From Carnobacterium pleistocenium FTR1 (GTDB lineage Bacteria; Bacillota; Bacilli; Lactobacillales; Carnobacteriaceae), in the NCBI RefSeq assembly GCF_000744285.1, contig NZ_JQLQ01000002.1:744001-808000 (forward strand): a DNA stretch of 64,000 nt, written 5' to 3'. Of the stretch, positions 26,352 to 35,520 are shown piece after piece. The position numbers and the translations under genes are program-made. Every line of letters starts with the position of its first letter. Positions within the stretch are counted from its first letter, which is position 1. The notes beneath the pieces were generated by a model that saw only the letters and a program-made list of their open reading frames with translations, was not told the DNA's origin and did not search any database.

Positions 26352-27500
26352 ATGAAAAAAACAGAGACATTAGCTATGATTTTAGCAGGAGGACAAGGAA
26401 CAAGGCTTGGAAAGTTGACCAGAGATATAGCTAAACCAGCTGTCCCCTTTGGTGGAAAGTATCGAATCATTGATTTTGCTTTAAGTAATTGTGCGAATTC
26501 TGGTATCAAAAATGTTGGTGTGGTGACTCAGTATCAGCCACTTGAATTAAATACGCATGTCGGTAATGGAGAGAGCTGGGGGTTAAATACGCATGATGGT
26601 GGTGCGACTATTCTCCAACCTTATTCAAGCGTCGATGGTGAAAAATGGTTTAATGGGACAGCACATGCGATTTATCAAAATATTGATTTTATTAGTCGTT
26701 ATAATCCTGAGTATCTTTTAGTGCTTTCTGGAGACCATATTTATAAAATGGACTATCAAGATATGATTGAATTTCATAAAGAAAAAAAGGCGGCTTTAAC
26801 AGTAGGTGTTATTCCAGTTCCTATCGAAGAAGCTCCACGTTTTGGAATCATGAATACAGATCAGACAGATCGAATCATTGAATTTGAAGAAAAGCCAACT
26901 GAACCTAAAAGTAATTTAGCTTCAATGGGTATTTACATTTTTGATTGGCCTATGCTGAAAAATTATCTTATTGACAACCATGCTAAAAATCGGACAATGG
27001 AAGATTTCGGAAAAGATGTTATTCCAGCTTATTTGCGAAATAGTGAAAATGTATTTGCTTATGCATTCAAAGACTATTGGAAAGACGTTGGAACGATTGA
27101 AAGTCTTTGGGAAGCGAATATGGAATTTTTAGATCCAAATCATGCCTTGAATATAAGAGACTCTTCATGGAGGATTTATACACGAAATTCTTCTGCTCCA
27201 CCACAATTTTTGACTAAAACATCAAAAGTTGCAGATTCGATGGTTGCAGATGGTTGTTATATTGCAGGTGAAGTCAACCATTCAATTTTATCACCTAATG
27301 TTAAAATCGGGAAAAATTCTACGGTCAAAGATAGTTTGATTATGGCTAATGTAATAATAGGAGAGAATGTAACTATCAATTGTGCCATTATCGGCGAAAA
27401 TGCACGAATCCATGATGGAGCACAACTCAATGGAGACGAAAAAAATATTACGGTTGTCGGCTATGCAGAAGAGGTAGGAGGGTTAAAAGATGAAGACTAA
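26352..27500 (+). CDS. glgC: Glucose-1-phosphate adenylyltransferase, catalytic subunit
   Basis: 382 residues from the ATG at 26352, chosen because GlgC proteins begin [15 protein letters not shown]; the longer reading from 26298 adds 18 unlike residues. Makes ADP-glucose from glucose-1-phosphate and ATP, the committed step. Nucleotide loop [46 protein letters not shown], and a C-terminal left-handed beta-helix (about 290-375). It overlaps glgD by 11 bases. GlgC and GlgD form a heterotetramer in Firmicutes. Confidence 0.96.
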   Translation: MKKTETLAMILAGGQGTRLGKLTRDIAKPAVPFGGKYRIIDFALSNCANSGIKNVGVVTQYQPLELNTHVGNGESWGLNTHDGGATILQPYSSVDGEKWFNGTAHAIYQNIDFISRYNPEYLLVLSGDHIYKMDYQDMIEFHKEKKAALTVGVIPVPIEEAPRFGIMNTDQTDRIIEFEEKPTEPKSNLASMGIYIFDWPMLKNYLIDNHAKNRTMEDFGKDVIPAYLRNSENVFAYAFKDYWKDVGTIESLWEANMEFLDPNHALNIRDSSWRIYTRNSSAPPQFLTKTSKVADSMVADGCYIAGEVNHSILSPNVKIGKNSTVKDSLIMANVIIGENVTINCAIIGENARIHDGAQLNGDEKNITVVGYAEEVGGLKDED

Positions 27501-28662
27501 TGAACAGTTATGCGCAGTTGTGAATCTAGATGAATCAGAATCAAAATTAATGCCCTTAACAAAAAGAAGAGCAGTTGCAGCATTGCCATTTGGCTCACGG
27601 TATAGGCTGATTGATTTTCCTCTTTCCAGTTTGTATAGTGCAGAAGTCAATTCAGTTGCATTATTCGTAAGAGGTAGTGCCAGAGCATTACTGGATCATG
27701 TAAGAAGCGGATACCCTTGGGGAATGGAGTCGACTGTTGGTGGTGGTTTATTCATTCACTCAGGAGCTGAATTCAAAGAAGCTTTAGAAAAATTAGAATC
27801 AGACCAAATCAGTAGTTATTATCAAGATCAAATTGATTTTGTTCAACAGTCTAAAAAAGGATATGTCATTGTTATGGGCAGTAAAATGCTTTGTAATGTA
27901 GATATAAAGGCTGTTTTAAGAAGCCATATCGCAAACAAAGCGGATATTACTGTGGTCTATAAAAATGTTTCAAGAGAATTTTGCTTACCGAATTCAATTG
28001 ATAATTGTTTATCCTTTGAAATAGAAGGAGAAAGTAAATTAGTTGATTTACTTCCTGCAAGCGAACTTCCAAAAGAAGCGACAAAAGTGGCTATCGGAAT
28101 GGGCATTGCGATTATGAAAAAGGATAAATTTATCGAATTAACAACTGAAGCAGCAAATAACAGAATAAAAGGGGATATTAACGTTTTAATTAAACACAGT
28201 TTGAAAAAAAATATTGTACATGGCTATGAGTATACGGGCTATTTGAAACATATTGAAACCATTTCAAGTTATTATGAAGCAAATATGGATCTACTTGATG
28301 AAGATAATTACAATGCATTATTTTATCGTAGCCAGCCGGTTATTACAAAAGTGAAAAATGGCGCACCAACGTATTATTCAAAAGAAGCAGACATTACTAA
28401 TTCACAGTTTGCCAGCGATTGTGTAATAGATGGCATAGTTGAGGATTCCATTGTTTTCCGTAAAGTTACAATTGAGAAAACAGCAATCGTCAGACATTCC
28501 TTGATTATGCAAGGCAGTAAAATTGCTGAGGGAGCAGAATTAGATTACGTTATTTTAGATAAGGGTGTTAAAATTGGTCCAGGAGTTAAATTAAAGGGGA
28601 CTAAAGAAAATCCATTAGTCGTTGAAAAAAATCGTGAAATCACTGTTGAAAAGGGGATTTGA
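27490..28662 (+). CDS. glgD: Glucose-1-phosphate adenylyltransferase, regulatory subunit GlgD
   Basis: 390 residues, homologous to GlgC along its whole length but with a broken nucleotide loop: where GlgC has AGGQGTRL, this protein reads [14 protein letters not shown]. The following [17 protein letters not shown] is kept. This is the known pattern of GlgD, which is itself poorly active but raises GlgC activity. C-terminal beta-helix repeats end the protein. Overlap with glgC and a gap of 3 bases to glgA indicate tight coupling. Confidence 0.95.
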   Translation: MKTNEQLCAVVNLDESESKLMPLTKRRAVAALPFGSRYRLIDFPLSSLYSAEVNSVALFVRGSARALLDHVRSGYPWGMESTVGGGLFIHSGAEFKEALEKLESDQISSYYQDQIDFVQQSKKGYVIVMGSKMLCNVDIKAVLRSHIANKADITVVYKNVSREFCLPNSIDNCLSFEIEGESKLVDLLPASELPKEATKVAIGMGIAIMKKDKFIELTTEAANNRIKGDINVLIKHSLKKNIVHGYEYTGYLKHIETISSYYEANMDLLDEDNYNALFYRSQPVITKVKNGAPTYYSKEADITNSQFASDCVIDGIVEDSIVFRKVTIEKTAIVRHSLIMQGSKIAEGAELDYVILDKGVKIGPGVKLKGTKENPLVVEKNREITVEKGI

Positions 28663-28665
28663 AAA

Positions 28666-30102
28666 ATGAAAGTATTATTTGCTGCGGCGGAATGTGCCCC
28701 TTTCTTTAAGACCGGCGGATTAGGTGATGTCGCAGGTGCGTTGCCAAAAGAGCTGAAAAATCAAGGCATAGATGTACGTGTGGTATTGCCTTTATATAGC
28801 ACGATGCCTCAAAAATACAAAGATCAATTAGAAGATGTCGTTCAGTTTGAAGTAAAAGTTGGTTGGAGAAGCCAATATTGCGGCATTAAAAAATTGGAAA
28901 AAGATGAGGTTGTCTATTATTTTGTTGATAACCTTTATTACTTTGATCGTCCAAGTATTTATGGTTTTGAAGATGATGGCGAACGGTTTGCCTTTTTCTC
29001 ACAAGCCATTTGTGAAATGCTAGAAAAAATAGCCTTTATTCCAGATGTATTGCATGTAAATGATTGGCATACTTCCATTATTCCAGTCTTGCTAAAAGAT
29101 AAATACCAATGGATAAAAAATTATCAATCAATCAAAACAATTTTAACGATCCATAATCTACAATTTCAAGGAATCTATGATCAAGTCGTATTGTCTGATT
29201 TATATGGCATTGGGTACAATACCTTTCATGAACATGGGTTGAAATATTATGATCAGATCAACTGTTTGAAAGGTGGTATCTTTTACGCAGATCAAATCAC
29301 TACGGTCAGTCCAACGTATGCGCAAGAAATACAGACGCCTCAATTTGGTGAAAATCTAGATGGTGTATTACGATACAACAACTATAAATTAAAAGGTATT
29401 TTAAATGGAATCGATTATGAGGTCTTTGATCCTGAAACAGATGATGTCATTCCAGCACATTTTTCTGCTGAAAAATTAGCAGGAAAAACACTTAACAAAA
29501 TAGCTTTGCAAGAACGTGTGGGCTTGCCTGTAAATAAAGATATAGCTTTAATGTCTATGGTTAGTCGTTTAACTACTCAAAAGGGCTGCGATTTATTAAG
29601 AGAGCAACTAGAAGAATTAATGCACCGAAACATTCAAATTCTGATTTTAGGTACAGGAGAAAAAGAATACGAAGATAGTTTCAATTACTTTAATTGGAAA
29701 TACCCAGAAAAATTTAAAATAATTGTTGATTTTGATGTAGCTTTGGCGCAACACATTTATGCTGGAAGTGATTTATTCATCATGCCTTCAGTGTTTGAAC
29801 CTTGCGGACTTTCTCAATTGAACTCGCTTCGCTATGGTACATTACCAATCGTTCATGAAACAGGCGGATTAAAAGATACAGTACAACCGTTCAATCCTCT
29901 TACAGGTAAAGGGACAGGATTCAGTTTTTATGATTTTCGTTCAGCTGTTATGGTTGAGACGATTGATCGTGCTTTGACTGTTTACTATGATGAACCCAAA
30001 ATATGGGGTTCATTGATAAAGCAAGCTATGGCACAAGATTTTAGCTGGAAGAAGTCAACTAAGGAATATAGACAAATCTATACAGCAGTACTTAAGGCGT
30101 AA
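28666..30102 (+). CDS. glgA: Glycogen synthase (ADP-glucose, GT5)
   Basis: 478 residues, standard length. Adds glucose from ADP-glucose to alpha-1,4 chains. The N-terminal KTGGLGDVAGALPKEL binds ADP-glucose; VLHVNDWHTS, ILTIHNLQFQGIYD, VSRLTTQKGCDLL and the C-terminal MPSVFEPCGLSQLNSLRYGTLPIVHETGGLKDTV are GT5 landmarks with the catalytic Glu region. Starts 3 bases after glgD. Confidence 0.97.
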   Translation: MKVLFAAAECAPFFKTGGLGDVAGALPKELKNQGIDVRVVLPLYSTMPQKYKDQLEDVVQFEVKVGWRSQYCGIKKLEKDEVVYYFVDNLYYFDRPSIYGFEDDGERFAFFSQAICEMLEKIAFIPDVLHVNDWHTSIIPVLLKDKYQWIKNYQSIKTILTIHNLQFQGIYDQVVLSDLYGIGYNTFHEHGLKYYDQINCLKGGIFYADQITTVSPTYAQEIQTPQFGENLDGVLRYNNYKLKGILNGIDYEVFDPETDDVIPAHFSAEKLAGKTLNKIALQERVGLPVNKDIALMSMVSRLTTQKGCDLLREQLEELMHRNIQILILGTGEKEYEDSFNYFNWKYPEKFKIIVDFDVALAQHIYAGSDLFIMPSVFEPCGLSQLNSLRYGTLPIVHETGGLKDTVQPFNPLTGKGTGFSFYDFRSAVMVETIDRALTVYYDEPKIWGSLIKQAMAQDFSWKKSTKEYRQIYTAVLKA

Positions 30103-30107
30103 TGGAG

Positions 30108-30162
30108 AACTTCAACGGGCACATAATAATAGGCAACTATTCTTATTTTGTTTGTTGGAGTT
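30108..30162 (+). promoter_or_regulatory. Inverted repeat in the glgA-glgP gap
   Basis: AACTTCAAC (30108-30116) can pair with GTTGGAGTT (30154-30162, one G-T pair), with a 37-base loop and a T-rich stretch after it. It may lower read-through into glgP or protect mRNA ends. It is the only gap over 100 bases inside the operon. Confidence 0.35.
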
Positions 30163-30222
30163 TCTTTAATCTTATTGATGTAAATGCTTTTAATCTAAAT
30201 CAAAGAAGACGGGGAGAAAAAC

Positions 30223-32658
30223 ATGACATTAACAACTAAACTATTTAAACAAGAATTCGAGAAGACCTTTGAAGGACTACATGCTTCAAATATAAAAGAA
30301 TCTTCTTCAGCGCAGCAATATACTGCTTTAGCGAATTTTATAAAAGTCTATTCTTCTGATAATTGGAACCAAACAAATCAGTTGTATAAAGACGAGCAAT
30401 TTAAGCAAGTATACTATTTTTCAATGGAATTTTTACCCGGGCGTATGCTGAAAAGCAATTTATTGAATCTAGGTATTTTGGATATTGTTCGAGCAGGAAT
30501 CGCTGAAATGGGTTTAGATTTTGAGGCAATCGTAAAATCAGAAGTAGATCCTGCTTTAGGAAACGGTGGTTTAGGCCGGTTAGCTTCTTGTTTTATGGAT
30601 TCAATAGCATCTCTTGGTATTCCTGGAAACGGAAATGGCATACGCTACCGTTATGGATTATTTCAGCAAAAATTTGTAGACGGATACCAAGTTGAATTGC
30701 CGGATAACTGGTTGCGTAACGGCAATATTTGGGAAGTTAGAAAAGAAAATAAAGCCGTTATGGTCCGCTTTGGCGGTGAAGTTTACTTAAAAGAAGACGG
30801 AGGAAATAAGCTGCGTCCTATTTATTCGAATACTCAAAATATACTTGCTGTACCTTATGATACAGGAATGATTGGTTACGAGAATGACGTTGTCAATACT
30901 TTGCGCTTATGGTCAGCAGAAATTCCTCCTGAAGAAGAAATAAACTTCAAAACAAGTGCTGAACGAGCAGTCGTTAACCAAATTACGGAAGTACTTTATC
31001 CAGATGATTCTAATTATGAAGGACAGCTTCTTCGATTGCGACAAGAGTATTTCTTTACATCTGCAGGGATTCAAAGTATTATCCGCTTTTTCAAAAGGCA
31101 ACAACTGCCGTGGAGTGAGTTTCCAAATAAAATTGCAATTCATGTAAATGATACACACCCGGCTTTATGTGTTCCTGAATTGATGCGTATTTTACTAGAT
31201 GAAGAAGGAATGAGTTGGGAAAAAGCTTGGGACATAACGAAGAAATCGATTAGTTATACTAATCACACCATTATGCAAGAAGCGATGGAAAAATGGCCGG
31301 TTCATATGGTGCAAGAATTAATTCCACGTATTTATCAAATTATTGAAGCCATCAATCAAAGGCATATAGATAAAAAAATTCCTTTGTATGGAGAAGAATT
31401 AACCTATAGAACAACTATTATTTCAGACGGTAATATTAAAATGGCTAACTTAGCTATTATCGGGAGCCACAGTGTAAATGGCGTTGCTCAGTTGCATACA
31501 GATATCTTAAAAGAGGAAATCCTGCGTGATTTTTATGAAATGTATCCATCTAAATTCAATAATAAAACAAATGGAATTACCCAACGACGCTGGTTGCATT
31601 TAGCTAATGAAAAGCTGACACAGTTGATCGACGATAAAATCGGAAAAGAATGGAAAACAAATCCAGCAGAACTTAGACAGTTTAAAGCTTACTCAAAAGA
31701 CAAAAAAACATTAAAACAATTATCCGACATCAAGTTGGAAAATAAAAAAAGATTCGCAGCATATGTGAAAGAAAAACATTCTATTGAACTTGATCCGACA
31801 GCTTTGTTTGATGTACAAATCAAAAGATTGCATGCTTATAAGCGTCAATTGCTAAATGCCTTGCATATCTTGGACCGGTATTTGAAAATTAAAAATGATC
31901 CTAAACTCGATTTGCAACCAAGAGTCTTTATTTTTGGCGCAAAAGCAGCACCTAGTTATATTTATGCAAAACAAATCATAAAATTTATCAATGCACTGGC
32001 TAAATTAGTAAATAATGATCCAGATGTAGGAGATAAAATGAAAGTTGTTTTTATCGAAAATTACGGTGTTTCATTGGCAGAGTTGATCATCCCAGCTGCA
32101 GATATCAGTGAACAGATATCATTAGCAGGTAAAGAAGCTTCTGGAACAAGCAATATGAAATTGATGCTGAATGGTGCTTTAACTATGGCAACTTTAGACG
32201 GTGCCAATATTGAAATTAAGGATCTAGTGGGAGAAGACAATATTTTCTTATTTGGGTTGACGAATGATGAAGTAAACCGCATGAATAGAGAAGGTCATTA
32301 TTCTTCTAAAGCAGTTTTAGAAAATAATCCGCGTTTGAATAAGGTGTTGGAGTGTTTGGTAGATGGGACTGTCCCAGATATTGTCGAAGAAGGCAGAGTG
32401 ATCTATGATTCATTAGTCCAGTACAACGATGAATACTATGTCTTACAAGATTTTGAAAGTTTTGTTGCAGCACAAGAAAGAGCAGATACGTTGTATCAAA
32501 ATCAAGAATTATGGAACCAAAAGGCATTAATCAACATTGCAAGTTCAGGTCCATTTTCAGCCGACTTTACAATCATGCGCTATGCCGATGAAATATGGAA
32601 TGTTAAAGAAAGAACAATTAATAAAAAAGTTTTTTTAAAAGGAAACCAACCATTATAA
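30223..32658 (+). CDS. glgP: Glycogen/maltodextrin phosphorylase (GT35)
   Basis: 811 residues, normal for the family. Releases glucose-1-phosphate from chain ends, opposite in direction to GlgA. ALGNGGLGRLASCFMDS near 110-125, IRYRYGLFQQ, HVNDTHPAL, and the PLP-lysine motif EASGTSNMKLMLNGALTMATLDGAN near 645. No regulatory phosphorylation head as in animal enzymes. GGGGAGAA upstream supports the ATG. Co-transcription with synthesis genes implies turnover of the store under shared control. Confidence 0.97.
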   Translation: MTLTTKLFKQEFEKTFEGLHASNIKESSSAQQYTALANFIKVYSSDNWNQTNQLYKDEQFKQVYYFSMEFLPGRMLKSNLLNLGILDIVRAGIAEMGLDFEAIVKSEVDPALGNGGLGRLASCFMDSIASLGIPGNGNGIRYRYGLFQQKFVDGYQVELPDNWLRNGNIWEVRKENKAVMVRFGGEVYLKEDGGNKLRPIYSNTQNILAVPYDTGMIGYENDVVNTLRLWSAEIPPEEEINFKTSAERAVVNQITEVLYPDDSNYEGQLLRLRQEYFFTSAGIQSIIRFFKRQQLPWSEFPNKIAIHVNDTHPALCVPELMRILLDEEGMSWEKAWDITKKSISYTNHTIMQEAMEKWPVHMVQELIPRIYQIIEAINQRHIDKKIPLYGEELTYRTTIISDGNIKMANLAIIGSHSVNGVAQLHTDILKEEILRDFYEMYPSKFNNKTNGITQRRWLHLANEKLTQLIDDKIGKEWKTNPAELRQFKAYSKDKKTLKQLSDIKLENKKRFAAYVKEKHSIELDPTALFDVQIKRLHAYKRQLLNALHILDRYLKIKNDPKLDLQPRVFIFGAKAAPSYIYAKQIIKFINALAKLVNNDPDVGDKMKVVFIENYGVSLAELIIPAADISEQISLAGKEASGTSNMKLMLNGALTMATLDGANIEIKDLVGEDNIFLFGLTNDEVNRMNREGHYSSKAVLENNPRLNKVLECLVDGTVPDIVEEGRVIYDSLVQYNDEYYVLQDFESFVAAQERADTLYQNQELWNQKALINIASSGPFSADFTIMRYADEIWNVKERTINKKVFLKGNQPL

Positions 32659-32702
32659 AGTTAAAAGAGAAGTTGTAACTATAATAGAATTGAGGAAACA
32701 AA

Positions 32703-34562
32703 ATGACTGAAGCAATTTATTATAATTCTTGGCTAACAAAATACAAAAAACCGTTTGGAGCAGTACCGGTTAATGAAGAAGTAACCTTTACCCTTACTTG
32801 CGAATGTCCGGTTGTTGAACCAGTTTGCTTGTTCGTACAAAAAGATTTTGGAGATACATTTGAAGTCAAGATGCGCTCAGATGGAAATCATCAATACCAA
32901 GTAACGATTCAATTAACAGAAGGGCAAGGATTGTATTATTATTATTTTAAGCTAGCACTTAAAAAAGAAGATCAAACTAAAATCGTTTATTATGGAAATA
33001 ATAAACGATTTAAAGGTGGAGAAGGGCAAGTTTACGAAAATGAACATCAGGTAAAGTCTTATCAATTAACCAGTTATTTGTATGAAGACCCTTCACCTAA
33101 ATGGTATCGTGAAGGAATAGCTTATCATATTTTTGTTGATCGTTTTAATAACGGGAATGCAGATGGAACGGTATCGAATCCTAAAAAGAATTCGTTTCTT
33201 TATGGCAGTCAAGAAGATTTGCCGATGTATATCAAGAATAAAGATGGGGAAATCGTTCGTTGGGAATTCTATGGAGGAAACTTAAAAGGAATCATTCAAA
33301 AGTTGCCTTATCTAAATACACTGGGCATAACCATTCTATACCTGAGTCCCATATTTGAAGCGCGCAGCAATCACAAGTACGATACAGGTGATTTTATGAA
33401 AATCGATCTCATGTTTGGGGATGAAGAGATATTTAAAGAACTGATTCAAAAATCAAAGGAACTTGGTATGCACATTCTTTTGGATGGCGTATTTAACCAT
33501 TCTGGTGCAGATAGCCGTTATTTTAATTTATTTGAAACGTATGAGGGAAAAGGTGCCTATCAATCTAGGGATAGTGTCTATGCTAATTGGTACACATTTA
33601 AGAAGTTTCCAGATCATTTTGAGTCATGGTGGGGCGTCAAAGATTTGCCAAAGCTAGATACTCAACACCCGGAGGTCCAATCGTTTATTTATGAAGGTAA
33701 AAATAGTGTTATACGAAAGTGGTCAACGTTAGGAATAGGTGGATGGCGTCTAGATGTAGCAGATGAGTTATCGGATAAGGTATTAAAAGGCATCCGATCA
33801 GTATTAGATGAAACTGCGCCAAATTCTGTATTAATTGGAGAAGTATGGGAAGATGTCTCGAATAAAATTGCGTACAATAAGCGTCGACATTATAGTGAAG
33901 GCGGCATGTTGCATGGAGCGATGAATTACCCTTTTCGTGAAATTATTTTAGGTCTGCTCAAAAACAAAACCACTCCAAAAGAAGCGGCTGAACAATGGAT
34001 GAATTTAAAAGAAAATTATCCGACAGAAGTATTCAAAAGTAATTTCAATAATATAGGAACACACGATACCAAACGGATTTTAACGGAATTGGATCGTAAT
34101 ACATCAAAATTAAAACAAGCGATGGCCTTATTATTTGTCCTACCTGGAGTCCCGAGTCTTTATTATGGCGATGAAGTGGGTGTAGAAGGAAATGAAGATC
34201 CTGATAATCGTAGGATGTATCCATGGGGAAGAGAAAATAAGGAAATTCAACTATTTGTAAAAAAGATAAGTGCTATCCGAAATAAAGAAGCTAGCTTAAA
34301 AGAGGGTGATTTTTACCCTTTTTCACAAGGTGAACTAATGGGGATTATTAGATTGATAAGTAAGGAAGACTTTGTAGTAATTCTTTTCAATACTGCTAAT
34401 AAGAAAACTCGGTTAGAAACTTCAGCTATTCCAGAACAGTATGATTTTGATGTTTTCTCTTTTTTAAATGAAAATCAACTAAATCATATTCAAATAGAAG
34501 GGGATGGCATTGTTATTTTAAAAAAAGAGCCGAATCAAGAAATAACAATCAGTACTATTTAG
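32703..34562 (+). CDS. Cytoplasmic GH13 alpha-glucanase, amylopullulanase/neopullulanase-like
   Basis: 619 residues without signal peptide. An N-terminal beta domain (about 1-125) precedes a GH13 barrel: AYHIFVDRFNNGN, LDGVFNHSG, GGWRLDVADEL (nucleophile Asp), LIGEVWED (acid-base Glu), NIGTHDTKR (third Asp), then a C-terminal beta domain. It probably debranches or trims limit dextrins left by GlgP. In lactobacilli the same operon order is glgBCDAP-apu-pgm; here no pgm follows. Starts 44 bases after glgP with GAGGAA upstream. Confidence 0.88.
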   Translation: MTEAIYYNSWLTKYKKPFGAVPVNEEVTFTLTCECPVVEPVCLFVQKDFGDTFEVKMRSDGNHQYQVTIQLTEGQGLYYYYFKLALKKEDQTKIVYYGNNKRFKGGEGQVYENEHQVKSYQLTSYLYEDPSPKWYREGIAYHIFVDRFNNGNADGTVSNPKKNSFLYGSQEDLPMYIKNKDGEIVRWEFYGGNLKGIIQKLPYLNTLGITILYLSPIFEARSNHKYDTGDFMKIDLMFGDEEIFKELIQKSKELGMHILLDGVFNHSGADSRYFNLFETYEGKGAYQSRDSVYANWYTFKKFPDHFESWWGVKDLPKLDTQHPEVQSFIYEGKNSVIRKWSTLGIGGWRLDVADELSDKVLKGIRSVLDETAPNSVLIGEVWEDVSNKIAYNKRRHYSEGGMLHGAMNYPFREIILGLLKNKTTPKEAAEQWMNLKENYPTEVFKSNFNNIGTHDTKRILTELDRNTSKLKQAMALLFVLPGVPSLYYGDEVGVEGNEDPDNRRMYPWGRENKEIQLFVKKISAIRNKEASLKEGDFYPFSQGELMGIIRLISKEDFVVILFNTANKKTRLETSAIPEQYDFDVFSFLNENQLNHIQIEGDGIVILKKEPNQEITISTI

Positions 34563-34744
34563 AAAAATTAGTTCTACATCAAATGATGTGATGTTTCAAA
34601 TAGAGTAACTTGGACTTTAAGTGATTACAATGAGTTCTTTCAAGCTACAAGAAACGTTATTCTTCAAGAAATTTCAGATATCAGATAAATAATGCAACGA
34701 ATCTAGCAACATTAAAATAGCGATTTATAATGTGTCAAAAAAGC

Positions 34745-34778
34745 AAAAAAGTCAGAATTTATCATTCTGGCTTTTTTT
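34745..34778 (+). terminator. Terminator of the glycogen operon
   Basis: A 14-bp stem (34745-34758 with 34764-34777, one G-T pair), 5-base loop, T-run. It lies about 180 bases after the last stop codon; that stretch (34563-34744) holds nothing else recognised. Confidence 0.85.
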
Positions 34779-34857
34779 AATTTTACTTTATTTAATAGTA
34801 GAAAAGTTGTACATAAGAAAATAAAGTTGCTTAGCAAAAAGTTTTATTATCCTAAAC

Positions 34858-34958
34858 AATTTCTTCTGGAATAACGGTTTTGCTTGTGGAGAGCTATGAG
34901 AACACCTGGAGCTTGAATCCAATGCATGACTATAAGCAAGTCTATTCCGCCAGAAATT
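34858..34958. repeat. Long imperfect inverted repeat (about 100 bases)
   Basis: AATTTCTTCTGGAATA (34858-34873) pairs with TATTCCGCCAGAAATT (34943-34958) with two mismatched positions, and an inner TTGCTT/AAGCAA stem lies inside. It stands directly before repeat array 2. It could be a small structured RNA, a MITE-like remnant, or part of the array element; no target-site duplication is obvious. No protein-coding gene is supported here. Confidence 0.5.
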
Positions 34959-34963
34959 AAGAG

Positions 34964-35223
34964 TCGAGTAGTCACAACGAGCGTTAGTTCGAGTAACTCA
35001 AAGTTGATTTTCCGTTCGAGTAGCTGCAACAAGCGCTAGTTCGAGTAACTCAAAGTTGATTTTTCATTCGAGTAGCAACAACAAGCGCTAGTTCGAGTAG
35101 CTCAAAGTTGATTTTTCATTCGAGTAGCCACAACGAGCGCTAGTTCGAGTAGCCACAACAAGCGCTAGTTCGAGTAGCTCAAAGTTGATTTTCCATTCGA
35201 GTAGCTGCAACGAGCCTTAATTA
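34964..35223. repeat. Array 2 of 52-bp tandem repeats
   Basis: Units start at 34964, 35016, 35068, 35120 (a 25-base half unit), 35145 and 35197 (decayed second half). Full units are exactly 52 bp, made of a TCGAGTAG-CCACAACGAGCGCTAGT half (25) and a TCGAGTAACTCAAAGTTGATT half (27). The sequence is related to array 1 at 16221: both share GCTAGTTCGAGTAACT and the same period. The isolated half unit shows that the repeat arose from a smaller ancestral unit of about 26 bp. Confidence 0.9.
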
Positions 35224-35280
35224 GAGTGATTTCAAAATGGAGGATCATTTTATTCATTAGGTCGTTTTTTTGTTCGATAG
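35224..35280. other. Conserved 3' module of repeat array 2, with hairpin
   Basis: A hairpin AAAATG (35234-35239)/CATTTT (35246-35251) with a 6-base loop is followed by CATTAGGT and TTGTTCGAT, as after array 1. The closing base pair is G-C here and A-T there, a compensatory change. Confidence 0.65.
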
Positions 35281-35369
35281 TCTTTTTATTATCCCTACCT
35301 TTAACGTTTAGCCCAAAAATCCTGATAAAAAGTGTTGCTTTTAATTCTACCAAGGAGAGTATGAAATCC

Positions 35370-35398
35370 ATGACTTTTGATACCATAGATGGTATAAT
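35370..35398 (+). promoter_or_regulatory. Promoter with dyad upstream of the purine permease
   Basis: ATGACT (35370-35375), 17 bases, TATAAT (35393-35398). A perfect dyad ATACCAT-AG-ATGGTAT (35380-35395) overlaps the -10, a likely repressor site. The leader (35400-35520) has an AAAGAAA/TTTCTTT hairpin followed by T bases but no purine riboswitch. Confidence 0.55.
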
Positions 35399-35520
35399 TA
35401 AATGTTGGGGCGTGTAAAGAAAAAAACTTTCTTTTTTGCTATGCAAGCTTTATAAAGAGTGCAAGCCCATGTCTCCAGATTACTTGTGTCTAAAAAACAC
35501 ATCGAAAAGGAGAAGATAAT

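Noticed and set aside
35165-35446. Minus-strand ORF of 93 codons over repeat array 2
   Set aside because: It only translates the tandem repeat and its flank and has no ribosome site; the same holds for 16490-16702 over array 1.
35400-35520. Purine or preQ1 riboswitch before the permease
   Set aside because: No three-way junction core or conserved loop sequences; only an AT-rich hairpin.
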